Part shown: positions 41,623 to 48,994 of the stretch, piece after piece | Position numbering within the stretch: position 1 is the stretch's first letter | Layout of the letters: each line of letters starts with the position of its first letter | Source: Streptomyces sp. SID12501 | GTDB lineage: Bacteria > Actinomycetota > Actinomycetes > Streptomycetales > Streptomycetaceae | Length of the DNA: 64,000 nucleotides | Reading direction: 5' to 3' | NCBI RefSeq assembly: GCF_010550245.1 | Contig: NZ_JAAGLU010000029.1 | Location: forward strand, 1-64,000 | Made by a program: the position numbers and the translations under genes | Notes under the pieces: generated by a model | What the model saw: only the letters and a program-made list of their open reading frames with translations | Databases searched by the model: none | What the model was told of the DNA's origin: nothing

Positions 41623-42730
41623 AGCGGCTCAGCTCGTCCGTCGCCGTCATCCGGTGCTGGACGCGCGCGAACAGCGCGGGATCCCGCATGAAGGCGAGGA
41701 ACAGCAGGCCCCGGTCGTCCGGCCCGGCGTCGTAGCTGTAGCCCCGGCGCAGCATCCGGGCGCCCGCGTCCAGCCGAGGACTTGCCGCCCGTACGTGGGA
41801 CCTCAGCGGGATCACGTACCGGCCCTGCGGTGTCTTCGCGAAGATGTCCACGTCGTCGTGCTCGTGCCGCCGTCCCAGGGGCGCCCCGCTCGCCCGGTGC
41901 CGCCCGATGATCCGCTCCTGCTGGTTCGTGCCGAGTTCCGCGAACCCGGCCACGTCGATGTGGACGCGCCGTACGACGAGGAACGTGGCGTCGTCGGACC
42001 ACACCCAGCGCTCGCACTCCTCGGGTGTCGGGTTCTCCGTGCCGTCCTTGAAGCCGAGCAGGTTGCGCGGTGTCTGCCCGGCCGGGGTCGGCGGCAGGAA
42101 ACCGGTCTGACGCCAGCGAGGGCGCAGCGTGTCGCCCGCCAGCCGGGTCAGCGCGCTCGCGGCGGCGGCCGTGACGCGCGGGTCGTCGGCGCAGAGCTGG
42201 AGCAGCAGATCGCCGCCGCCGTGCGCGGGGTCGAGCCGGTCGTCCGGGAACGGCGGCAGCTCACGCAGCGCGGGCGGCGCGGCGACGCACAGAACGCGGG
42301 GGAGCCGGGGACCGATCGCCACGGTCGCGGTGAGCCGGGACTTCCCGGCGCCCCCGATCTCCTTGATCTCCTTCGCCTGTACGGGACTTGGGGGCGGAAG
42401 TTCACCGTCCAGGGCTTCCGCCAGGGCCCGCGTCCAAAGCCCGAACACCTCCCGCAGAGCGCGTACGCCGCCCGCTCCCCGTACCGCCGGGGCGAGGTCG
42501 TACGCCGTGACGAGAGCGGCGGTCTGCTGGGGGGTCGTCACGCCGGCCTGGCGCGGGCCCCGGAATCGGAACGCCGGCGGGCCTGCGGCGGCGGGACGGG
42601 AGCGTGCGTCGCCGGAGCACGCGGAGGCGGACGCGGCAAGGGTGCCGAGGACTACGGCGCGGGTCAGGACATCACGGCGAGCGGGGGCCGACGCGCCGTC
42701 GGGCGTGGGAAAAGCGTCATGTGCTGTCAT
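41537..42730 (-). CDS. DyP-type heme peroxidase (EfeB-like), Tat-exported
   Basis: The 397-residue protein has a twin-arginine signal (ARRDVLTRAVVLGTLAASAS) followed by a Cys in ASACSGD, so it may be a Tat lipoprotein. The DyP signature GFKDGTENP lies near 235, with conserved LGTNQQERIIGRHR, HEHDDVDIF and FLAFMRDPALF segments around the heme. The family oxidises dyes, phenols or porphyrins, and EfeB members can release heme iron. The usual partners efeO and efeU are absent here. It diverges from the beta-helix lipoprotein gene. No clear Shine-Dalgarno precedes the ATG. Confidence 0.92.
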   Translation of the reverse strand: MTAHDAFPTPDGASAPARRDVLTRAVVLGTLAASASACSGDARSRPAAAGPPAFRFRGPRQAGVTTPQQTAALVTAYDLAPAVRGAGGVRALREVFGLWTRALAEALDGELPPPSPVQAKEIKEIGGAGKSRLTATVAIGPRLPRVLCVAAPPALRELPPFPDDRLDPAHGGGDLLLQLCADDPRVTAAAASALTRLAGDTLRPRWRQTGFLPPTPAGQTPRNLLGFKDGTENPTPEECERWVWSDDATFLVVRRVHIDVAGFAELGTNQQERIIGRHRASGAPLGRRHEHDDVDIFAKTPQGRYVIPLRSHVRAASPRLDAGARMLRRGYSYDAGPDDRGLLFLAFMRDPALFARVQHRMTATDELSRFTEHRGSAVAYVLPGALPGEDLGARLLA

Positions 42731-42775
42731 AAGAGTGAAAGGGACGATACATCTGCGATCGTGCCAAACATTCTC

Positions 42776-42786
42776 ATTCTGCGAAT
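42776..42786. promoter_or_regulatory. ATTC-N3-GAAT inverted repeat between DyP and beta-helix genes
   Basis: ATTCTGCGAAT is a small perfect inverted repeat in the AT-rich divergent promoter region. It would lie inside the coding region if the lipoprotein starts at the GTG at 42761 instead of 42797. Candidate operator only. Confidence 0.25.
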
Positions 42787-42796
42787 CAGGCGATCC

Positions 42797-44140
42797 GTGT
42801 CCCGGCGAACCATCTCCCGGGGCCTGCTCGTCGCCGTCTGCCTCCTCACCGGCGCCACCGCCTGTACGGGTTCCTCGCCCCGGGGCTCCGGCGGGGCCGC
42901 GCCGGCCTCGGTCGTCCGGGTGCCGCAGGACACCAACTCCCTTCAGGACGCGGTCGACCGGGTCGGCGAGGGCGGTCTCGTACTGGTGTCACCAGGCGTC
43001 TACCGGGAGAGCGTGACCGTGTCGAAGGCACGGGTCGTGCTGCGCGGCCTCGACCGCTCCCGAGTGGTCGTCGACGGGGAGTTCGAGCGCGCCAACGGCA
43101 TCACCGTGACCGGCGCCGGCTCCGTCGTGGAGAACCTGACCGTCCGCAACCACCTCGCCAACGGCGTCCTGTTCACCGGCGTGACCGACGAGTCCGCGCT
43201 GCGGGCGGGCCGCGCCGGCGGCTCGGCGTACGACCCGCTCGACACCGTCAAGTTCCCCCCGCTGAGGGGCTTTCGGGCCTCCTACGTCACCGCGTACAAC
43301 AATGCGCTGTACGGCATCTACGCCTTCGACGCCCGCAGTGGGATCATCGAGCGCTCCTACGCCTCCGGACACGCCGACTCCGGGATCTACGTCGGCCAGT
43401 GCCGCCCCTGCGACACCGTCGTCAGGCACAACACCGTCGAGCACAACGCGGTGGGCCTGGAGGTCACCAACGCCTCCGAACGGCTCTATCTGCTGGGCAA
43501 CCGGGCGAGCCGCAACCGGGTCGGCCTGACCCTCAACTCCAACGACCTGGAGGCGCTCGGCCCGCAGCACGGCGCGGTCGTCGCGGGCAACACGCTCACC
43601 GACAACAACGACGACGCCAGTCCCGAGCAGGCCGACGGCGGCTTCGGGATCGGCGTCGGGGCGGGCGGCGGTCGCGCCAACGTCCTGGAGCGCAACCTGA
43701 TCAGCGGCAACAAGTCGGCCGGGGTGCTGCTGAGCGACGTACAGGGCTATCCGGCGCGTGCCAACACCGTGCGCGCCAACCGGGTCACCGGCAACGGCAC
43801 CGACCTGGTCCTGGCCACCGGCACCCCGGCCGGCAACTGCTTCACCGGCAACGGTGAGTCACTCACGAGCCCGCCGCGACTCCCCCGGGACACACGCTGC
43901 GGAAAGGGCACACGGGGTGCCACACCGGCGGAGCCGGACACGGGGTTGGTACGTGATCCCCTGGGGCACCCGAGCCCGGTCCAGGCACCCCCGGGTGTCT
44001 CGTTCCAGGACGTGCCGGCGCCACCGAGCCAACAGCAGATGCCCGCGGCCACCACGACTCCGGCGCGAGCGGCGGTAGGCCTACCGGGCAAGGTAACCCC
44101 GGGGGAGTTCAAGTTGCCGGGTGCGAAGGGCGCCCCTTAA
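42797..44140 (+). CDS. Right-handed beta-helix lipoprotein (NosD/copper-binding-like)
   Basis: From the GTG at 42797 the protein has 447 residues and begins with a lipoprotein signal (RTISRGLLVAVCLLTGATAC, lipidated Cys near 22); a GTG at 42761 would add 12 residues. The body is a parallel beta-helix of the pectate-lyase/NosD type: DAVDRVGEGGLVLVSPGVYR, VTVSKARVVLRGLDRSRVVV, AVGLEVTNASERLYLLGNRA, ANVLERNLISGNKSAGVLL. It is probably surface-attached and binds or modifies a polysaccharide. The C-terminus is Pro/Ala-rich. The stop codon is the centre of an 18-bp palindrome. Confidence 0.83.
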   Translation: MSRRTISRGLLVAVCLLTGATACTGSSPRGSGGAAPASVVRVPQDTNSLQDAVDRVGEGGLVLVSPGVYRESVTVSKARVVLRGLDRSRVVVDGEFERANGITVTGAGSVVENLTVRNHLANGVLFTGVTDESALRAGRAGGSAYDPLDTVKFPPLRGFRASYVTAYNNALYGIYAFDARSGIIERSYASGHADSGIYVGQCRPCDTVVRHNTVEHNAVGLEVTNASERLYLLGNRASRNRVGLTLNSNDLEALGPQHGAVVAGNTLTDNNDDASPEQADGGFGIGVGAGGGRANVLERNLISGNKSAGVLLSDVQGYPARANTVRANRVTGNGTDLVLATGTPAGNCFTGNGESLTSPPRLPRDTRCGKGTRGATPAEPDTGLVRDPLGHPSPVQAPPGVSFQDVPAPPSQQQMPAATTTPARAAVGLPGKVTPGEFKLPGAKGAP

Positions 44141-44147
44141 GGGGCGC
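44130..44147 (+). terminator. 18-bp perfect palindrome containing the stop codon
   Basis: GCGCCCCTTAAGGGGCGC spans 44130-44147, with the TAA stop at 44138-44140 in its centre. It continues into GGGGAACTGCGCGACGAGCC, the core of the dispersed repeat seen at 28875-28926. It could serve as a terminator between this gene and the convergent membrane-anchored protein gene. Confidence 0.6.
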
Positions 44148-44196
44148 GGGGAACTGCGCGACGAGCCACAGCGAACCCGCAGCCGCCGTACCGCGC

Positions 44197-45006
44197 TCAA
44201 CGCTCCCCCCATGGCGCGCCTGGGAAAGTAACCCCCCGCACCCGAACCCCGCCCAGATCCAGAGTGACCGTCCGCCCCTCGCCGAGTTCCGCCCGAACGC
44301 GCCGCATACTCCCCTCCTCATCGATCCAGTACGACAGCGGGGACCGGTCCCCGCGAGGACCGGACGAGGACGCGGACGCGTTCGGACGGGGCCGCGGCCC
44401 CGAGAAGACGTCGTACCGCCGGCCGTCCACGCGCTCGTCGCGCAACCGCAACGGCCCCGACTGCGCGAGCAGCTGCGCGTTGTCGGGCCGGTCGGCGCCC
44501 AGCGACAGGGCCAGTTTCAGGGCGGTGTCGAGCGGCGCGGCGCCGAACGCGCGGTGCGTCCACGCGGTCGCCTTCAGCCGCCCCGCCGCGCGCAGCGCAC
44601 CCTCGGCGGCAGCCGTGGGGGCCCCGTCGGCCACCGCCAGCCCGCTCTGGTCCCAGGCGAGCAGGCCGCCGTCCGGACGTCCGGTGCCCGTCACCTCGTA
44701 CCACCCGACGGCCCGGTGCCGGCGGTGGTCGACGACGGCGCGCACCACGGCCGTGCCGTCGCCCGACGCCGCGTGGACGGTGATCTCCGAGGGGCTGATC
44801 CGGTACGTGCGGAAGCGGGCCAGGGCCAGGCGCTGGGCCTCGTCGGCGGACAGGGGCCGGGGGCCGGCATCGCCGCCGCCGGTGAGGAGAAGGCCGGCGC
44901 AGGCCGCCGCCGTGAGGACGCCCACCGCCCACCAGGTCCGCCGTACCCTTCGCGGCCTCGCCGTTCCTGGTGCCTTCTCGGTCGTGCCAATCCTGATGCG
45001 TCGCAT
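44197..45006 (-). CDS. Membrane-anchored protein of unknown function
   Basis: The 269-residue protein has a basic N-terminus, one membrane segment (TWWAVGVLTAAACAGLLLTG, about 24-43) and an extracytoplasmic domain. The domain combines helical stretches (SADEAQRLALARFRTYRI) with beta hairpins (AVGWYEVTGTGRPDGGLLAW) and ends in a strand-rich region (RTVTLDLGGVRVRGVTF). There are no cysteines in the outer domain and no catalytic signature. It lies downstream of the SdrD-like gene but behind a strong terminator, so it probably has its own promoter. Function unknown. Confidence 0.72.
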   Translation of the reverse strand: MRRIRIGTTEKAPGTARPRRVRRTWWAVGVLTAAACAGLLLTGGGDAGPRPLSADEAQRLALARFRTYRISPSEITVHAASGDGTAVVRAVVDHRRHRAVGWYEVTGTGRPDGGLLAWDQSGLAVADGAPTAAAEGALRAAGRLKATAWTHRAFGAAPLDTALKLALSLGADRPDNAQLLAQSGPLRLRDERVDGRRYDVFSGPRPRPNASASSSGPRGDRSPLSYWIDEEGSMRRVRAELGEGRTVTLDLGGVRVRGVTFPGAPWGER

Positions 45007-45027
45007 GGGACGTCTCTACATGCGGAC

Positions 45028-45061
45028 GGGCCGCGTACCGGTCGACACCGGTACGCGGCCC
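45028..45061 (-). terminator. Perfect 15-bp hairpin after the SdrD-like gene
   Basis: GGGCCGCGTACCGGT (45028-45042) pairs without mismatch with ACCGGTACGCGGCCC (45047-45061) around CGAC. It lies 52 bases past the stop of the large surface protein gene on the minus strand, just before the next minus-strand start. Confidence 0.8.
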
Positions 45062-45112
45062 GCCCCGCGTCACCCTCCCGGGTGCGCGGCCGTCACCCCA
45101 CTGGGCAGGGCG

Positions 45113-48100
45113 TCAGCACTTCTTGCCCTTGCAGGGCTCACCCCGCTTGTTGGCGATTTTCACGATCAGCCCTTCGGTGCCCGTGCCGTTCGCCAGGGTC
45201 AGCCGGTAGGGGCCGAAGACCGGGTTGTCCGGCAGGACGTAGCCCTCGGGGACGTCCTTCTCCACGAGGTAGTACGTGCCGATCCGGTTGTCGTCGAAGG
45301 AGCACTTGCCCGTCCGGCCGGTGACACAGTCGCCGACCATCCGGTCCTTGGTGGCGCCGGTCCGCTGGAGGCCGGACTTGCCGTTGCTGTCGATCCACAG
45401 CTGGAAGACCGCGCCACGCAGCGGCTTGCCGGTCTTCTTGTCGGTCTTGACGACCGTCAGCGCCAACTCCTTGACCAGGCCTGCGTCGAGGGTGAGGTCC
45501 TGGCGGTTGCCGGGGCCGAGGGTGACCACGGGGGAGCAGCCGCCGGTCGGGTCGACGACCGAGTCGTCACCGTTCGCGCCCGCGTTCTGCTTGGTCCACA
45601 GGTAGCCGCGCGGACCGCGGAAGCAGACCTTGTAGCGCCCGTCGGGCAGGTCCGCGAACAGGTACTTCCCGGCCGGGTCCGTCTTGGTGGTCTTGATCAC
45701 GTCACCGGTGGCGGGGTCGATCAGCTCGACCGGAACATCCTTCGCACCGGGCTCACCCGGGTCCTGGATGCCGTTGCCGTCGGTGTCGTACCAGACGTAG
45801 TCGCCCAGTTTGTTGAGTTCGACGAGGCCTGCGTCGAGGGTGAGGTCCTGGCGGTTGCCGGGGCCGAGGGTGACGACGGGGGAGCAGCCGCCGGTCGGGT
45901 CGACGACCGAGTCGTCACCGTTCGCGCCCGCGTTCTGCTTGGTCCAGGCGTAGCCGGCGGGCTTCACGGAGCAGACCTTGTAGGTGCCGTCGGGCAGCTC
46001 GTCGAAGAGGTACTTGCCGCCTGCGTCGGTCTTGACGGTCTTCAGCGGGTCGCCGGTGCCGGTGCCGTTGTACAGGTTGACGGTGATGCCCGGCGCCGGC
46101 GGCTCGCCCCGGTCCTGGATGCCGTTGCCGTCGGTGTCGTACCAGACGAAGTCGCCCAGCTTGTTGACCGGACCGACCAGGCCCGCGTCGATCGTGTGGT
46201 TGACCTGTCCGGGATCGCCCACGGCCACCGTGGTCCGGCCCGCCGAGTCGACGTTCGAGTCGAGCGCGCGGTCGGAACCGGCGTCCTGCTGGGTCCACTT
46301 CAGCTGGGCGAGGGTCGGGGAGCCGGGCAGCGTCGACGGGTTGATCCCGCTGTAGTCGAAGGTGGTCTCGTACGACGTGTTCGGCGTCAGACCGTCCTTC
46401 GTGCCCAGGTAGTACTCGCCGTTCGCGTCCGTCGTGGCCGTCAGCTCACGGCCGTCCGTCGACGTCAGCTTGACGACGACGCCCGGTACGGGCGGCTCGG
46501 ACGGGTCCTGGACGCCGTTGCCGTTCGAGTCGTACCAGACCCGGTTGCCGATCTGGACTGGCGCCTGGTCGCAGACGAGTTCCAGGTCGGCGAGACCGTT
46601 GGCCTTGCCGAAGAGGTTCTGGCGCAGAGAGGCTGTGCTGTTCCAGGTCGCCTCGACGAGGAGGTTGCCCTCCATCGTCCCGTTGTCCGTGGTCCAGCGG
46701 CGGACGCCCTGCTGATAGGCGTTGAACGGGTCGAAGGCCGTGCTCCACAGCTTGTTGCGGTACGGCTGGAGCACCGTGCCGCCCTCGGTGATCTGGTCGT
46801 GGACCGCGTCGAACACTGTGGAGCTGGGGCCCACACTGGTGGAGTCGTCGTAGAACTCGCCGCCGCCCGGGCCCTCGCCGTTGGTGGCCAGGGGCGGGTT
46901 GTTGGGCACCCCACCACAGGCACCGGCGCTTTCCAGCGTGTACGTCGTCCCCGACTTGCAGGCGCGCAGTACGTCACCGGCGGCGATGCCGGTGAGGAGC
47001 GGGGCCTCCGTGCTGTTGTAGGCGTACGTGGCGGAACCCGTCATGTCGCCGAAGCGGTCGCGGTAGCCGAGCACCAGGTCGCCGTTGTCGGCGATCTCGA
47101 TGTTGGACAGCATCGGCTGCGGCGCCGAGATGAAGGAGTGCGACTCGCGGTTCGGGACGCGCTCGTTCCAGGCCTCCCACTCGGCGCTCATGACCTGGCC
47201 GACGGCGGAGGGCTTCTCGCAGCGGTAGGCCTCGGGCGGGTTGCCGGTGAACCGGTAGGCGCAGCCGCGCGGGTAGTTCAGCGCGTGCGTGAAGATCTCG
47301 CTGAACGTGCCGTCCTTGAACTCGTAGACGTGCGCGCTGAGTTGCGTCGGGTCGCCCCACGGGGCGGCCTCGGTGACGGTCTTCTCGGCGCCGCACACCC
47401 CGCCGACCAGCACGCGCTTGCCGCGCACACCGATGCCGTACGGGTGCCACTCGCCGACACAGGCCTGCGGCGTCGGGATGTCGTACGCCGTCTGCGTGCC
47501 GGGCCTGACGGAGTCGCCGGAGCCCGAGATGGCCACGCTGTACAGCTTGGAGTCGCTGAGGTTGACCGCGTACAGCGTCTTGCCGTCGCCGGAGACGTCG
47601 ACGTCTCCGATGCCCTCGCGGCCGACCTTGCTGTAGACGGCGTTGTCGTGCAGCCAGTTGTCCGTGGTCTCGTGCGCGGTGAGCGTGCCGGGCAGCGTGA
47701 CGAAGGTGTCGGCGGTGGTGCCGGTGCCGAACTGGCGGTAGATCGTGTTGGTGTTGCCCGCCGGGCCGTAGGCCGCGTGCCGCTTGACGAGCGTGCCCAT
47801 GTACTTGTTGCCGGTGCGGTCCACACCGATACCGAACACGGCCTGCTGCTGCGTGTTGTCGGTCAGCTGGGTGACGGTCCCGCCGGGGGAGGTGTTCGTG
47901 AAGTCCCCGCCGAAGGACACCAGGCCCTTGTACGTGTTCGGGGCGTCGCCCTTGGTGAGGTTGCAGGTGACCAGGCTCGGGTTCTCCTGGCAGTAGACGC
48001 CGGGCTCCCAGAAACCGGTGGTGTACGTGACGTCCGTACTGCCGGAGACGTCGACGAAGCCGACGTTGCTGCGGATGACGTCGGCGCCCGAGCCCAGGCC

Positions 48101-48526
48101 CGCGACGGCGGGGGAGAGGGTGTCGGGGTCCGGGTTGGTGACCTGTACGCGGTACTTGCCGCCGGTGAGCTCGGCTGTGGCCGCGAAGGCGGCGGTGCCG
48201 TTGGTCCCGGTCGTCGCGGTCCTGACCTGGCCGGCGTCGTCCGTCAGGGTGACCTTGACGCCGCCGAGGCCCGGCTCCAGCACGCTGTCGTACGCGCCGT
48301 CCGCGTCCACCTCGGTGACGACCCGCACCGTCAGAGTGCCGTCGGTGGCGGCGGCCCGCGTGCTCGCGGCGAGCGGGCCGAGCCCGGTGGCCGCGAGCGC
48401 CGGTGAACCGGTCGCGACCAGCGCGAGACTCAGACCGGTCAGCCCGGCCAGCCGTCTCCGCCGTCCCGGCGGAGCGTCGTGCAGGCGCCGGCGCGAGGCG
48501 GCGGTACCTGATTCTGCTCTGAACAC
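45113..48526 (-). CDS. Large secreted SdrD-B/SpaA-repeat surface protein
   Basis: The GTG at 48526 with GAGACGAGGAC upstream is preferred to a TTG at 48562, giving 1137 residues. After an Arg-rich signal (LAGLTGLSLALVATGSPALA) come a prealbumin-like domain and a large beta-rich domain (about 150-650) with many cysteines. Three SdrD-B-type collagen-binding-like repeats follow, each with the Ca-binding motif VWYDTDGNGIQDPGEP, and a final SpaA-like domain (LALTVVKTDKKTGKPLRG). The end is KRGEPCKGKKC; there is no LPXTG motif or C-terminal membrane anchor, so wall attachment is unclear. It is likely an adhesive or structural envelope protein. Two repeats are almost identical in DNA. Confidence 0.85.
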   Translation of the reverse strand: MFRAESGTAASRRRLHDAPPGRRRRLAGLTGLSLALVATGSPALAATGLGPLAASTRAAATDGTLTVRVVTEVDADGAYDSVLEPGLGGVKVTLTDDAGQVRTATTGTNGTAAFAATAELTGGKYRVQVTNPDPDTLSPAVAGLGSGADVIRSNVGFVDVSGSTDVTYTTGFWEPGVYCQENPSLVTCNLTKGDAPNTYKGLVSFGGDFTNTSPGGTVTQLTDNTQQQAVFGIGVDRTGNKYMGTLVKRHAAYGPAGNTNTIYRQFGTGTTADTFVTLPGTLTAHETTDNWLHDNAVYSKVGREGIGDVDVSGDGKTLYAVNLSDSKLYSVAISGSGDSVRPGTQTAYDIPTPQACVGEWHPYGIGVRGKRVLVGGVCGAEKTVTEAAPWGDPTQLSAHVYEFKDGTFSEIFTHALNYPRGCAYRFTGNPPEAYRCEKPSAVGQVMSAEWEAWNERVPNRESHSFISAPQPMLSNIEIADNGDLVLGYRDRFGDMTGSATYAYNSTEAPLLTGIAAGDVLRACKSGTTYTLESAGACGGVPNNPPLATNGEGPGGGEFYDDSTSVGPSSTVFDAVHDQITEGGTVLQPYRNKLWSTAFDPFNAYQQGVRRWTTDNGTMEGNLLVEATWNSTASLRQNLFGKANGLADLELVCDQAPVQIGNRVWYDSNGNGVQDPSEPPVPGVVVKLTSTDGRELTATTDANGEYYLGTKDGLTPNTSYETTFDYSGINPSTLPGSPTLAQLKWTQQDAGSDRALDSNVDSAGRTTVAVGDPGQVNHTIDAGLVGPVNKLGDFVWYDTDGNGIQDRGEPPAPGITVNLYNGTGTGDPLKTVKTDAGGKYLFDELPDGTYKVCSVKPAGYAWTKQNAGANGDDSVVDPTGGCSPVVTLGPGNRQDLTLDAGLVELNKLGDYVWYDTDGNGIQDPGEPGAKDVPVELIDPATGDVIKTTKTDPAGKYLFADLPDGRYKVCFRGPRGYLWTKQNAGANGDDSVVDPTGGCSPVVTLGPGNRQDLTLDAGLVKELALTVVKTDKKTGKPLRGAVFQLWIDSNGKSGLQRTGATKDRMVGDCVTGRTGKCSFDDNRIGTYYLVEKDVPEGYVLPDNPVFGPYRLTLANGTGTEGLIVKIANKRGEPCKGKKC
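45477..45946. repeat. Direct repeat of 122 bp within the SdrD-like gene
   Basis: Positions 45477-45598 and 45825-45946 are identical except for about one base (ACC versus ACG in the middle). They encode the same segment of two neighbouring SdrD-B repeats (WTKQNAGANGDDSVVDPTGG and the following strand). The identity at wobble positions implies recent duplication or gene conversion. Confidence 0.88.
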
Positions 48527-48685
48527 TGTGTCCTCGTCTCGTGGAGCGAACACCCCTATCAAGCTATGTATGGGATCTGTGAAGAAGATCGAATCGGCCC
48601 GTTCGGACGAACCGCACGATTATCGGACCGGCCGAGTGGGGTCATCCGGGGGACGGCGGACGTCCTCGTGGTGATCTCGCGGGTG

Positions 48686-48780
48686 CGTATGGGTTCCGTC
48701 AAGAGCGGGTGAGCGGCCGTATGGGAGCCGTCAACGGGGGCCGGATCCGGCGACGGAGGCGCTTTGCTCGGACTGTCCGA
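48686..48780 (+). promoter_or_regulatory. Candidate regulatory elements upstream of the kdp operon
   Basis: CGTATGGGTTCCGTCAA (48686-48702) and CGTATGGGAGCCGTCAA (48718-48734) are direct repeats with a 32-base period, about three helical turns, fitting dimers of a response regulator. TCGGACTGTCCGA (48768-48780) is a perfect inverted repeat closer to the first gene. The KdpE-like protein encoded downstream is the obvious candidate binder of the direct repeats; that is inference. Confidence 0.45.
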
Positions 48781-48816
48781 ACCGATCCACACCTCACGTC
48801 TCGCTAGGAGCTCGCG

Positions 48817-48900
48817 ATGGCCGATCTGGCCTTCGTCGTCATCACGATCGCGGTGTTCGCGCTGGTGGCTCTCGCCGCCAAGGGGGTGACGAAGCTGTGA
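48817..48900 (+). CDS. 27-residue membrane peptide ORF upstream of kdpF
   Basis: The ATG has AGGAG five to ten bases upstream. The peptide is MADLAFVVITIAVFALVALA followed by AKGVTKL, one hydrophobic helix with a basic end. Its stop overlaps the GTG of kdpF (GTGA), a four-base coupling, which argues that it is translated. It resembles kdpF in size and topology but is not the KdpF sequence; it may be a second small Kdp subunit. Confidence 0.68.
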   Translation: MADLAFVVITIAVFALVALAAKGVTKL

Positions 48901-48986
48901 CCGCCGAGAACGTTGTCGGCCTCGTCGTGGCCGTCGCCCTGCTGGGCTATCTCGTCCTCGCCCTGATCTTCCCGGAGAGGTTCTGA
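48897..48986 (+). CDS. kdpF: KdpF, small stabilising subunit of the K+-transporting ATPase
   Basis: The 29-residue peptide MTAENVVGLVVAVALLGYLV followed by LALIFPERF has the KdpF hallmark, one membrane helix ending LGYLxxALIxPExF. KdpF is a lipid-like stabiliser of the KdpABC complex. The GTG overlaps the stop of the preceding small ORF by four bases, and kdpA starts eight bases downstream. It lies exactly where kdpF is expected. Confidence 0.92.
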   Translation: MTAENVVGLVVAVALLGYLVLALIFPERF

Positions 48987-48994
48987 GCCACGTC

